A stretch of 43,329 bases of DNA. Origin: JBIIUJ01 sp044340025 (GTDB lineage Bacteria; Pseudomonadota; Alphaproteobacteria; Caulobacterales; Aquidulcibacteraceae). Positions 16,208-23,858 of this stretch are shown piece by piece (within the stretch, counting starts at the first letter, position 1; every line of letters begins with the position of its first letter). The stretch is taken from positions 1 through 43,329 of the forward strand of contig JBIIUJ010000007.1 of assembly GCA_044340025.1 (NCBI GenBank), read 5' to 3'. The notes below the pieces were generated by a model. The model searched no databases, was not told the DNA's origin, and worked only from the letters and a program-made list of their open reading frames with translations. The translations under genes were made by a program, and so were the position numbers.

Positions 16208-17509
16208 ATGAGCGGACCTTCGACCTACAATCCCCAATCCGGGTTCGAGAAGTGGCTGGACGCGCGCTTGCCGATCGTGCGGCTGGCCTATGACAGCTTC
16301 GTCGATTTCCCGACGCCGAAGAACCTGAACTATTGGTGGACGTTTGGCGGCATTCTGGCCGTCTGCCTCGTCACCCAGATCATCACCGGCATCATCCTGG
16401 CGATGCACTACGTGCCGCACGTGGATCACGCCTTCAATTCCGTCGAGCGGATCATGCGCGACGTGAATTACGGCTGGCTGATCCGCTACATGCATGCGGT
16501 CGGCGCCTCGATGTTCTTCCTCGCTGTCTACATCCACATGGCCCGGGGGCTGTATTACGGCTCCTACAAGGCGCCGCGCGAGATCCTCTGGGGTCTTGGC
16601 GTGATCATCTTCCTCCTGATGATCATGACCGCCTTCATGGGCTACGTGCTGCCGTGGGGCCAGATGTCCTACTGGGGCGCGATGGTGATCACGAACCTGC
16701 TCGGCGCCATCCCGTTCGTGGGCGAAAGCATCACGAAGTGGCTCTGGGGCGGCTTCTCGGTCGACAACCCGACGCTGAACCGCTTTTTCGCCCTGCATTA
16801 TCTCCTGCCTTTCATCATCATGGGCATGGTGATCCTGCACATCTGGGCGCTGCACGTTCCGGGCAACAACAACCCGACGGGCGTTGAAGTGAAGAATGTG
16901 AAGAAGGACACGGTTCCGTTCCATCCGTACTATACGGTGAAGGACGGGTTCGCGATCGTGGTCTTTTTGATCGTCTTCGCGGCCTTCGTGTTCTTCATGC
17001 CGCGCGTTCTCGGCCACACCGACAACTACATCCCGGCGAACCCGCTGGTGACGCCCAGCCACATCGTTCCGGAATGGTATCTCCTGCCGTTCTACGCGAT
17101 CCTGCGCGCCATCACGTTCGACGTGCTGTTCATCGAGGCCAAGCTCGGCGGCGTGATCGCCATGTTCGGGGCCATTCTGGTGCTGTTCGCGCTGCCCTGG
17201 CTGGACACCTCCAAGGTGAAGTCGATGCGCTATCGGCCGATGGCGAAGTGGTTCTACCTGATCTTCATCGCGAACTTCTTCTTCCTCGCCTATCTGGGCG
17301 CGATGCCGGCGGAAGGGGCTTATGTGTTGATGGCGCAGGTGGGCACCCTTTACTACTTCGCGTATTTCCTCGCGATCCTGCCTGCTCTCGGCGTCTTCGA
17401 GCAGCCTGGCCGCATCCCGGAATCCATCGCGAATGCGATCCTGCCCCAAGGCGCAGGCGTTGGGGGCGCCCCCGTCGCTGCGCCAGCCGGACCGGATCGG
17501 GAGGCTTGA
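16208..17509 (+). CDS. petB: Cytochrome b subunit of the bc1 complex
   Basis: Cytochrome b is the membrane core of complex III, holding both b hemes and the two quinone sites. The 433-residue product is the full-length form (not split as in b6f) with about eight membrane helices. Heme ligand histidines sit at 96, 110, 197 and 211, in the normal 14-residue spacing; the Qo-site PEWY motif is in IVPEWYLLPFYAILR. A short Gly/Ala/Pro tail ends the protein. It lies between petA and petC with gaps of 4 and 5 bases. Confidence 0.98.
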   Translation: MSGPSTYNPQSGFEKWLDARLPIVRLAYDSFVDFPTPKNLNYWWTFGGILAVCLVTQIITGIILAMHYVPHVDHAFNSVERIMRDVNYGWLIRYMHAVGASMFFLAVYIHMARGLYYGSYKAPREILWGLGVIIFLLMIMTAFMGYVLPWGQMSYWGAMVITNLLGAIPFVGESITKWLWGGFSVDNPTLNRFFALHYLLPFIIMGMVILHIWALHVPGNNNPTGVEVKNVKKDTVPFHPYYTVKDGFAIVVFLIVFAAFVFFMPRVLGHTDNYIPANPLVTPSHIVPEWYLLPFYAILRAITFDVLFIEAKLGGVIAMFGAILVLFALPWLDTSKVKSMRYRPMAKWFYLIFIANFFFLAYLGAMPAEGAYVLMAQVGTLYYFAYFLAILPALGVFEQPGRIPESIANAILPQGAGVGGAPVAAPAGPDREA

Positions 17510-17514
17510 GCGTC

Positions 17515-18330
17515 ATGAAGCGTATTGTTGCTGCGGCTCTCGCCGCTCTGTGTCTCGCGGGGGCTTCGGCCCCCGCTTTCGCCGCCGGCGAAGTCACCAA
17601 ACCGCGTCCGGTGAACGGTTCATGGGAAGGCCCGTTCGGGCGCTTCGACATGGCCCAGGTCCAGCGCGGATTTCAGGTCTACAAGGAGGTGTGCTCCTCC
17701 TGCCATGGCATGGGCCTGATGCATTACCGCAATCTGGGCGAGCGTGGCGGTCCCTACTTCGACGAGAAGTTCCCGAACGCCAATGACAACCCTCAGGTGC
17801 GCGCGATCGCCCAGAGCTACACGATCAAGGACGTGGACGCCGAGGGTAACGAGATCGAGCGGCCGGGCCGGCCCGCTGACAAGTTCGTCTATCCGTTCGA
17901 GAGTGAAGCACAGGGCCGCGCGGCCAATGGCGGGGCCTACCCGCCCGACCTGTCGGTCATCGTGCATGCCCGCTATGGCGGCGCTGACTACATCTACTCG
18001 CTGCTGACCGGCTACAACAAGGAGCCGCCAGCCGACAAGGTGATCGCGCCCGGCAAGCACTACAATCCGTACTTCGCTGGCGGTCAGATCGCGATGGGTC
18101 CGCAACTCTTCGATGATCGCGTGACCTATCAGGCGTCTGCGGAAAACGAAGGCGTGAAGGCGACGGAAGATCAGATCGCCCGCGACGTCACGGCCTTCCT
18201 GGCCTGGGCCGCCGAGCCGAAGCAGCAGATCCGCAAGGAACTGGGGCTTCAGGTGATGATCTATCTCTCCATTCTCGCCATTCTGGTCTACTGGTCCTAT
18301 CGCCGGATCTGGCGGAACGTGGAACACTGA
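17515..18330 (+). CDS. petC: Cytochrome c1 subunit of the bc1 complex
   Basis: Cytochrome c1 passes electrons from the Rieske centre to soluble cytochrome c. The 271-residue product has a signal peptide ending near AFAAGE (residue 24), the heme site CSSCH at 60-64, the axial methionine in GGQIAMGPQLFDD (Met194), and a C-terminal membrane anchor in VMIYLSILAILVYWSYRRIW. The start chosen is the ATG five bases after the petB stop; an upstream extension in the same frame lies inside petB. A strong terminator follows. Confidence 0.97.
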   Translation: MKRIVAAALAALCLAGASAPAFAAGEVTKPRPVNGSWEGPFGRFDMAQVQRGFQVYKEVCSSCHGMGLMHYRNLGERGGPYFDEKFPNANDNPQVRAIAQSYTIKDVDAEGNEIERPGRPADKFVYPFESEAQGRAANGGAYPPDLSVIVHARYGGADYIYSLLTGYNKEPPADKVIAPGKHYNPYFAGGQIAMGPQLFDDRVTYQASAENEGVKATEDQIARDVTAFLAWAAEPKQQIRKELGLQVMIYLSILAILVYWSYRRIWRNVEH

Positions 18331-18363
18331 TCCCGGACCGGACGGCTTTGGCCTGATGCTGCA

Positions 18364-18393
18364 GGGCCGTCCGGGCGATCCGGGCGGCCCTTT
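18364..18393 (+). terminator. Terminator of petABC
   Basis: GGGCCGTCCGG (18364-18374) pairs with CCGGGCGGCCC (18380-18390), one G-U pair, loop GCGAT, followed by TTT. The T run is short, but the 11-bp stem is strong. GGACGGC (18340-18346) can instead pair with GCCGTCC (18366-18372), which is the left arm of this stem, so two exclusive folds exist. Confidence 0.65.
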
Positions 18394-18410
18394 GCGTTAG
18401 CCGGGCCAAG

Positions 18411-19010
18411 ATGCAGGGAGGCGTGGTGGAAGAGCGCGTAGCCGTCGTGGAACCCCGGACGACATGGGCGGACGAGGGACGGCTGTGGGCGCGCGCGGTG
18501 CGCCGCGGACTTGGCGACGTGGCGATCGACATCGACCATGTCGGGTCCACAGCGGTGCCGCTCCTTGCCGCGAAAGAGGTGATCGACCTGCAGGTCACAG
18601 TTCTTGATGTTGCACCGGCCGAGCTGATCGTCTCGCCGATGCACGCGGCAGGGTTTCACTGGGTGCGCACGGTGCGCGCCGACGCCCCGCGCGACGGTTA
18701 TCCCTCCACGCCGCAGCATTGGGAAAAGCTGCTGTTTCGTGAGCCGGAAGGCGCACGCCGCGTTCTGGTGCATGTGCGCAAGCTCGGCGGCGCATCCGCC
18801 CGCGTAACGCTGCTGTTGCGCGATTTCCTGCGCGCCGATGCTGCCGCCCGGGATGATTATGGCGCAATGAAGCAGGCGATCTGGGCGGCCCTGCCCGACG
18901 ACAAGCAAGCCTATGACGCGCTGAAGCGGCCCTGGATCTCGATGGTCCTGCGCCTTGCCGAGGCCTGGGCGAGCCGAACCCGCTGGCGGCCGGGCGCGCC
19001 GGATGCCTGA
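18411..19010 (+). CDS. GrpB/UPF0157 family protein
   Basis: The product (up to 199 residues) belongs to the GrpB family, which has a nucleotidyltransferase-like fold but no settled biochemical role. The marker segment is IDHVGSTAVPLLAAKEVIDL, with HxGSTAVP and the K-x-x-IDLQ strand, followed by RVLVHVRKLGG and a C-terminal helix with DKQAYDALK. The ATG at 18411 has no ribosome binding site, while GGGAGG (18416-18421) precedes GTG codons at 18423 and 18426, so the true start may be 18426. It follows the petABC terminator and precedes mtnP by 27 bases. Confidence 0.8.
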   Translation: MQGGVVEERVAVVEPRTTWADEGRLWARAVRRGLGDVAIDIDHVGSTAVPLLAAKEVIDLQVTVLDVAPAELIVSPMHAAGFHWVRTVRADAPRDGYPSTPQHWEKLLFREPEGARRVLVHVRKLGGASARVTLLLRDFLRADAAARDDYGAMKQAIWAALPDDKQAYDALKRPWISMVLRLAEAWASRTRWRPGAPDA

Positions 19011-19037
19011 TTTCTTCACCCTCAGCGAGAGCCTGGC

Positions 19038-19907
19038 ATGACCCACTGGACCCTTGGCTTCATCGGCGGCTCCGGCCTCTACGATATCCCCGGCCTCGAT
19101 GGGGAATGGCGCAGGATCGACAGCCCGTTCGGCGCGCCCTCGGATGCGGTGTTCGAGGGGCTTCTGCACGGCGTCCGGGTCGTGTTTCTGCCACGCCATG
19201 GCCGGGGCCATCGCGTGCCGCCGTCCGCGGTCAATTTTCGCGCAAACATCGACGTGCTCAAGCGCGCGGGCGTGACGGACGTGATCTCGCTCTCGGCCGT
19301 CGGCGCGCTGCGCGAGGCGTTGCATCCCGGCACGTTCGTGGTGGTGGATCAGTTCATCGACCGCACCTTCGCCCGGGAAAAGAGCTTTTTCGGGCCGGGC
19401 TGCGTGGCCCATGTCTCGATGGCGCATCCGGTATGTGTGCGGCTGGCAGGGCTCGCCGCCGATGCCGCGCAAGCCGCCGGTGCCCGCACGGTCCGGGGCG
19501 GGACCTATCTCGTGATGGAAGGGCCGCAATTCTCCACCCTCGCGGAGAGCCGGCTCTACAAGAGCTGGGGCTGCGACGTGATCGGCATGACGAACATGCC
19601 CGAAGCCAAGCTCGCCCGGGAGGCAGAGCTTCCTTACGCCTCTGTCGCCATGGTGACGGATTATGATTGCTGGCACGAGGAGCACGCGCCCGTGGAGGTG
19701 GCCGCCATCCTCGAGGTGCTGCACGCCAATTCGGTCAAGGCCAAGGTGCTGATCGAGAAGCTGTGCCTCGCAGTGGCGGGAACGCCGCGCCCCCCCTGCG
19801 CCATCGACACAGCGCTTGACGGCGCGATCATCACCGCGCCGGATGCGCGCGACCCGGCTCTCCTTGCGAGGCTCGACGCCGTGGCGGGGCGGGTATTGCG
19901 CGGATAG
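19038..19907 (+). CDS. mtnP: S-methyl-5'-thioadenosine phosphorylase
   Basis: This enzyme phosphorolyses methylthioadenosine to adenine and methylthioribose 1-phosphate in methionine salvage. The 289-residue product has the phosphate loop GFIGGSGLYDIPG, RHGRGHRVPPSAVNFRANI, the substrate segment VMEGPQFSTLAESRLYKSWG, and IGMTNMPEAKLAREAELPYA with the nearby VTDYDCWHE typical of MTAP. Length fits the family. It shares direction with the GrpB gene and the chorismate mutase gene. A true MTA specificity versus another purine nucleoside rests on the MTAP-type C-terminal part. Confidence 0.92.
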   Translation: MTHWTLGFIGGSGLYDIPGLDGEWRRIDSPFGAPSDAVFEGLLHGVRVVFLPRHGRGHRVPPSAVNFRANIDVLKRAGVTDVISLSAVGALREALHPGTFVVVDQFIDRTFAREKSFFGPGCVAHVSMAHPVCVRLAGLAADAAQAAGARTVRGGTYLVMEGPQFSTLAESRLYKSWGCDVIGMTNMPEAKLAREAELPYASVAMVTDYDCWHEEHAPVEVAAILEVLHANSVKAKVLIEKLCLAVAGTPRPPCAIDTALDGAIITAPDARDPALLARLDAVAGRVLRG

Positions 19908-19989
19908 GGCCGGGGCCGGACTTGCGTTCCCCGCGCGCGACCATGCGCCCCTTGCTGGATCGCGCCCGCGCGACAGGTTAGGGAGGGCC

Positions 19990-20337
19990 ATGACCGCTCA
20001 TGCTCTCCCCCTGAAGGCCGCCCCCCTGGTCCCGTCCGAGTGCCGCACCATGGCGGAAGTGCGCGAGGGCGTGGACGCGCTGGACCGCGAGCTGGTTGCG
20101 CTTCTGGCGGTCCGGCAGGGCTATATGGACGCGGCCGCCCGCATCAAGCCGGGTCGGGGCGCGGTGCGCGATGAAGCCCGCATCGAGGATGTGGTGGCCA
20201 AAGTGCGCGCCGCCGCCAAAGCGGCCGGGCTTTCTGAAGCGATCGCAGAGCCGGTCTGGCGCACGCTGATCGACCGGTGCATCGCCTACGAGTTTCAGGC
20301 GTTTGATGCCTTGCGGAGCGACGCTAGCTCCATCTGA
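19990..20337 (+). CDS. Chorismate mutase, AroQ type
   Basis: A small all-helical chorismate mutase that converts chorismate to prephenate for phenylalanine and tyrosine. The 115-residue product has VREGVDALDRELVALLAVRQ, the usual first helix with the catalytic arginine, then AARIK and a C-terminal EPVWRTLIDRCIAYEF helix. The start ATG 19990 has GGGAGGG just upstream (19981-19987); ATG 20050 is a second option closer to the core. The 82 bases after mtnP hold no gene. The 3' end overlaps the convergent Hpt gene by 43 bases. Related isochorismate pyruvate-lyases share this fold, so specificity is inferred. Confidence 0.82.
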   Translation: MTAHALPLKAAPLVPSECRTMAEVREGVDALDRELVALLAVRQGYMDAAARIKPGRGAVRDEARIEDVVAKVRAAAKAAGLSEAIAEPVWRTLIDRCIAYEFQAFDALRSDASSI

Positions 20338-20699
20338 TGTTCGATCTTCGCGATCTCCTGGATCGCCGCATCGATTTCGGTGGTGATCTTGTCGCGCCAC
20401 CAAAGCTTGTCGCCCGCCGCCAGCGGCCCGCGCGCCTTGGCCTCGGCTTCGGCCTCCTCGCACACTTGCGCGAGCGGCCAGGCCCCGACCCCGCGTGCCG
20501 AGCCCTTGATCGTGTGAATGGCGGCCGCCCAGTCGCGCGTCTCGACAGAAGGCTGGATCAGCCGGAGCCACATTTCGGTCTGGGTGCGAAACAGGCCGAG
20601 CACTTCACGGGCAAGCCCCTCATCGCCCATCGTCATGCGGTGGAGGTGGGCGCGGTCCAGCACAGGGCCTTGTTCGTGAAGCGGGGCGGCGGTGTCCAT
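20295..20699 (-). CDS. Single-domain Hpt (histidine phosphotransfer) protein
   Basis: The 134-residue product is a lone Hpt domain that would pass phosphate between a hybrid histidine kinase and a response regulator. The motif is AAIHTIKGSARGVGA, with phosphorylatable His62 in the classic HxxKG(S/A) context, flanked by helices; the C-terminal helix (ITTEIDAAIQEI) completes the four-helix bundle. No kinase or regulator lies nearby, so it is an orphan. The start ATG 20699 has no clear ribosome binding site, and GTG 20708 is an alternative. It overlaps the convergent chorismate mutase gene. Confidence 0.82.
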   Translation of the reverse strand: MDTAAPLHEQGPVLDRAHLHRMTMGDEGLAREVLGLFRTQTEMWLRLIQPSVETRDWAAAIHTIKGSARGVGAWPLAQVCEEAEAEAKARGPLAAGDKLWWRDKITTEIDAAIQEIAKIEHQMELASLRKASNA

Positions 20700-20734
20700 G
20701 GGAGGCACTCTAAGCCAAGCGGGTTTCGCGCCCG

Positions 20735-21424
20735 TTACACCACGGCCGCCACGCCGACATAGACCTGATGCCAGATCCACGCCGCCGCCGTGACCGCTGC
20801 GGCCGCAAGCGGTCGCCAGGAGAGCTCTTTCAGCGACAGCGCCGTGCGCCCTTGCGCCACCGCCGCGAACGGGACGTTGGACGTCACCGCGGCAAGGCGC
20901 CGCCACGCTTCCGGATCGCGCGCCGCGGTCTTGGCGTCGATCGAGCGCGTCCCCAAAAGACACATGCCGGCCATGCCCACAAAAAGCGCAAGACTGGCCC
21001 GGTCGGCATTCATCAGCACATGGCCAAGACCCCAGAGCGCCACGCCCCAGAGGAAGGGGTGGCGCGTCACACGGGTGATCCCGGTGGCTGGATTGTCGCG
21101 CTTCAGGGCGAATTCCATGCCCATCGCCGTTGGGTTGGGCTGAATGTAGCCCATCACCGCCAGCCAGACGCCCAGCGCGGCAATCCCTGCGCCGGCTGCG
21201 CGCAGCGGCTCAGGCGGAATCCAGAGGCTGATGTTTTCCGCGCTCGCCCGTGCTGCGCCATAGGTCCAGATCAGCGCCGTCAGCAACACCACCGACGCCA
21301 ACGAAAACAGTCCGCGGTAGGCGTTGGCCCCAAGGGCGCGCGTCAGGCCCGGTCGCAGCCCGCTTCCGGAAATCCCCACATGCAGAAGAATGAACGCGGC
21401 CAGCGCGGCCCCAAACATCAGCAT
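20735..21424 (-). CDS. NnrU family membrane protein
   Basis: The 229-residue product is an integral membrane protein of the NnrU family, related to the plant zeta-carotene isomerase Z-ISO; NnrU itself was named from nitrite reduction clusters, and its reaction is unclear. Hydrophobic helices begin at residue 3, and the family core is GITRVTRHPFLWGVALWGLG with HVLMNADRASLALF, which holds the conserved histidines. The start ATG 21424 has AGGGAGG upstream. No denitrification or carotenoid gene is in the window, so the role here is open. Confidence 0.85.
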   Translation of the reverse strand: MLMFGAALAAFILLHVGISGSGLRPGLTRALGANAYRGLFSLASVVLLTALIWTYGAARASAENISLWIPPEPLRAAGAGIAALGVWLAVMGYIQPNPTAMGMEFALKRDNPATGITRVTRHPFLWGVALWGLGHVLMNADRASLALFVGMAGMCLLGTRSIDAKTAARDPEAWRRLAAVTSNVPFAAVAQGRTALSLKELSWRPLAAAAVTAAAWIWHQVYVGVAAVV

Positions 21425-21480
21425 CCTGCCCTCCCTGAAGCCCGGACATGATTTCGCGAATTGGCGACGCTGGCAAGCGC

Positions 21481-22350
21481 TCAGGCGTAGCGCTCGGCCG
21501 CCGCCAGCGCCTCAGGCCCGCCGACCAGCGCGTTCAGCGCCTTCAGATCCGGCAGCCCCTGGCCGTCTGTCGTGCGCGCGCGTTTGAGGCCGGCAAGCGT
21601 CTCGGCGCCCGCCTGCGTGAACCGGCCGAGCAGGCAAAGCGGATGTAGCGCCAGCGCGTAGCCCAGGGCCTCCAGCTCCGCCCCATCGCGCACCGCGGTG
21701 ACGCCACCCTCGACAAGATTGTGCACCAGCGGGATCCGCGCGGCGAAGCGCTGGCTGATCGCCGCCATCTGGGCGCGCTCGGGCGGTCCTTCGATGAACA
21801 GGATGTCGGCGCCGGCGTCCAGATAGGCTTCGGCGCGCTCCATCGCGGCGTCGAACCCTTCCGGCCCGATGGCGTCTGTCCGCGCGATGATCAGGGCGTT
21901 CTGCCGGGCATCGAGGGCGGCCTTGAGCTTGCCCACCATCTCGCCGGCCGGGATGACGGTCTTGCCGGCCATGTGGCCGCAGCGCTTGGGGAATGTCTGG
22001 TCTTCCAGCTGGATGGCGGCGGCCCCGGCCCGTTCGAACGCCCGGACCGCGCGCGCCGCGTTGAGCGCGTTGCCGAACCCGGTGTCGGCGTCCACGATCA
22101 GAGGCAGGCTGATCCGGTCTGTGATGACCGCGATAGTCTCGGCGACCTCGCTGGCCGTCACCAGTCCGAGATCCGGCCGGCCGAACCGACCCATGGCGAG
22201 GCCGCCGCCAGTGAGAAAGGCCGCCTCGAAACCCGCCTGCTCGATCAGCAGCGCGCTCATGCCATCCCAGCAGCCCGGCACGGCGTGGCAGCGCCGGCGG
22301 CCGGCCGCGTCGGCCGCAAGCGCGGCCCTCAGCACCGGACCCAGGCTCAC
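21481..22350 (-). CDS. Isocitrate lyase/PEP mutase family enzyme
   Basis: The 289-residue product is a TIM-barrel enzyme of the isocitrate lyase/phosphoenolpyruvate mutase superfamily, which breaks or forms C-C or C-P bonds on small oxo-acids with Mg. Visible are PLIVDADTGFGNALN (metal-binding DxD), IQLEDQTFPKRCGHMAGK with the K-R-CGH active-site cysteine loop, and ARTDAI. The CGH loop points to a lyase (2-methylisocitrate lyase or a dimethylmalate lyase type) or oxaloacetate decarboxylase, not PEP mutase. The start is GTG 22350, overlapping the upstream gene stop as GTGA, so the two genes are coupled. Confidence 0.85.
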   Translation of the reverse strand: MSLGPVLRAALAADAAGRRRCHAVPGCWDGMSALLIEQAGFEAAFLTGGGLAMGRFGRPDLGLVTASEVAETIAVITDRISLPLIVDADTGFGNALNAARAVRAFERAGAAAIQLEDQTFPKRCGHMAGKTVIPAGEMVGKLKAALDARQNALIIARTDAIGPEGFDAAMERAEAYLDAGADILFIEGPPERAQMAAISQRFAARIPLVHNLVEGGVTAVRDGAELEALGYALALHPLCLLGRFTQAGAETLAGLKRARTTDGQGLPDLKALNALVGGPEALAAAERYA

Positions 22351-22961
22351 AGCACTTTCCTCAGAACATAGAAATGATCATCCGATCCGCGCATGAACCG
22401 GAAGGCGTCATCCAGATAGGCCACGGGCGAGGCGAACTCCGGCGCGGTTTCCGGCAAGGCGAACACAAGCGCCCCATCTGCCCCGGCCACCATGTCCCGG
22501 AAGGGCTCGGCGGGCGTATCGGAGGTCGGCGCAAACTCGAACTCGCGAAACTGGACAAAGAATGTGTCCGGGGCTTCCGGCTTGAAGCGCACATGCGCGC
22601 GGGCGTAGTGCAGACCGCGCAGGGGCCCGCCTTCGATCCCGAACTGCACGATATTGAGGTATTTGCCGCGGGCCGGGTCGAGGAATTGATGCACGCTCTG
22701 GCTGCGGACTGGCGTGTCCTTGGCGTGGCCCCAGCTCATGCGTTGTAGCGTCGCATACCCGCGCTCGATCCCATGCGTGGTGAAGAGCGTTCGCCACAGG
22801 CCGGCCAGCCGCGTGCTGTTCTCAGCCGTCGTCAGGTCCGGCGCGGGCTTTCCCGCCATCATGGCGTCCGCCGCCGCGAGGATGGCGCCGCTTTGGGCCG
22901 GCGTCGGTCCTGCCTCGGGATCAATCGCTGCGATGGCGGAAAGAAGGGCTTGAGCGCTCAT
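22347..22961 (-). CDS. PAP/fibrillin-like lipocalin-fold protein
   Basis: The 204-residue product resembles the plastid-lipid-associated protein (fibrillin) family, which binds lipids at plant plastoglobules. I base this on order and spacing of motifs: N-terminal LLSAIAAI, then RLAGLWRTLFTT (as in fibrillin GxWxLxYTT), VHQFLDPARGKYLNIVQFG in the middle, and the C-terminal YLDDAFRFMRGSDDHFYVLR (as in YLDxxLRxxRG...FVL). No signal peptide is seen. It lies just after the phasin-like gene and is coupled to the isocitrate-lyase-like gene by a 4-base overlap. A different lipocalin-like family is possible. Confidence 0.6.
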   Translation of the reverse strand: MSAQALLSAIAAIDPEAGPTPAQSGAILAAADAMMAGKPAPDLTTAENSTRLAGLWRTLFTTHGIERGYATLQRMSWGHAKDTPVRSQSVHQFLDPARGKYLNIVQFGIEGGPLRGLHYARAHVRFKPEAPDTFFVQFREFEFAPTSDTPAEPFRDMVAGADGALVFALPETAPEFASPVAYLDDAFRFMRGSDDHFYVLRKVL

Positions 22962-23016
22962 GCAGCGGCATCCTCATCAGGCTTCATCAGGCCGATGGTG
23001 CCGCATGGCAGCGGTC

Positions 23017-23035
23017 CGCGCGCCGAAAGCGCGCG
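23017..23035. other. CG-repeat hairpin between two minus-strand genes
   Basis: CGCGCGC (23017-23023) pairs with GCGCGCG (23029-23035) around a CGAAA loop, after the phasin-like gene. There is no T run on the minus strand. It may stabilise an mRNA end, but it is also the kind of stem that high G+C makes by chance. Confidence 0.3.
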
Positions 23036-23060
23036 CGCTGACCACCGCGCGGAGAACGCC

Positions 23061-23753
23061 TCAGACGGCCGCTGCGCCGTCAGCCAGAAGCGCCTGGGCC
23101 TGGGCCTGCCAGCCTTCGCGCGTGACGCGGCCGCGGAAGTCGAGCTTGTCTTCCACCCACGCCACTTCAGCCGGGCTCCAGTCCGCGATCTGGGCGTAGG
23201 TGTAGATCCCCAGCGCATTGAGAACGCCTTTGATCTTGGGGCCGATGCCCTTGATCGCGCGCAAGTCATCGCTGGCGGCCGGCGTCTCGGCAAACAGCAG
23301 CGGCTGGGCGAGTTCTTCGCTCGCCGGCACGGGCGCCGGTTCCGCCGCCACGGTCGGCTCCAGGGTCGGCTCTGCAGCGACCGGGGCCGGAGCAGCCGCT
23401 TTTGCCGCTGCAGGCGCGGTTTCGCCAAACATCCAGTAATGCGTCAGGTCGAGCGCCGCCGCCCCGGCCGCGGCCTGATACTGGGCCAGCGCGATGAAGC
23501 GGGTGGAGAAAAGATCCGACACCCGGGCCGTGGCCTCCTCCGGAGACGGCGCATCCAGAGGCCCAAAGAAAGCAGCTGCGCCGCCGAGCCCTTCGCCCGC
23601 ATCCTTCAGCGTGCCAGCCACACGGGCCTGGAGGTCCTGTGCATGGCTTTGCGCGCGCTTCAGGGTGGCCATGGCATGCGCCCCGAGCGGCGCGGCCTGA
23701 AGAGCGGGCAGGGCGGGAAACGGGCTTTCAAGCAAGGACTGGAGAGAGGTCAT
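23061..23753 (-). CDS. Phasin-like protein with C-terminal helix-hairpin-helix domain
   Basis: The 230-residue product has three parts. Residues about 1-110 are helical and phasin-like (LKRAQSHAQDLQARVAGTLK, then a second helix with FSTRFIALAQYQAAAGAAAL). Residues 115-160 are an Ala/Pro/Glu linker. The C-terminus has DDLRAIKGIGPKIKGVLNAL and GIYTYAQIADWSPAEVAWVE, the helix-hairpin-helix unit also found at the end of some alphaproteobacterial NuoE proteins. Phasins coat polyhydroxyalkanoate granules. The start ATG 23753 has GAGGAG upstream. TGC-rich palindromes 40-75 bases upstream resemble PhaR sites, which supports a link to polyester storage. Confidence 0.65.
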   Translation of the reverse strand: MTSLQSLLESPFPALPALQAAPLGAHAMATLKRAQSHAQDLQARVAGTLKDAGEGLGGAAAFFGPLDAPSPEEATARVSDLFSTRFIALAQYQAAAGAAALDLTHYWMFGETAPAAAKAAAPAPVAAEPTLEPTVAAEPAPVPASEELAQPLLFAETPAASDDLRAIKGIGPKIKGVLNALGIYTYAQIADWSPAEVAWVEDKLDFRGRVTREGWQAQAQALLADGAAAV

Positions 23754-23792
23754 GGCGCGCTCCTCGAACAAGGCCCAAGGATACCGCATTAC

Positions 23793-23827
23793 TTGCTGCG
23801 CTGCACCAGAAATGTTGCGCCGCAACA
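23793..23827 (-). promoter_or_regulatory. TGC-rich palindromes upstream of the phasin-like gene (PhaR-like)
   Basis: On the plus strand TTGCTGCGCTGCA (23793-23805) is followed by TGTTGCG-C-CGCAACA (23813-23827), a perfect 7-bp inverted repeat around one C. PhaR repressors of polyester metabolism bind TGC/GCA-rich repeats such as CTGC-N3-4-GCAG in Rhodobacter and Paracoccus. A very similar stretch precedes the PHB depolymerase gene at 42248-42280. The repeats are seen; PhaR binding is inferred. Confidence 0.5.
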
Positions 23828-23858
23828 CGCGACCAAATGCGCCGTCCCAGCCCCGACC

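Noticed and set aside
19920..19989. Sigma-70-like promoter TTGCTG-N17-AGGTTA before chorismate mutase
   Set aside because: The -10 is too far from consensus to report.
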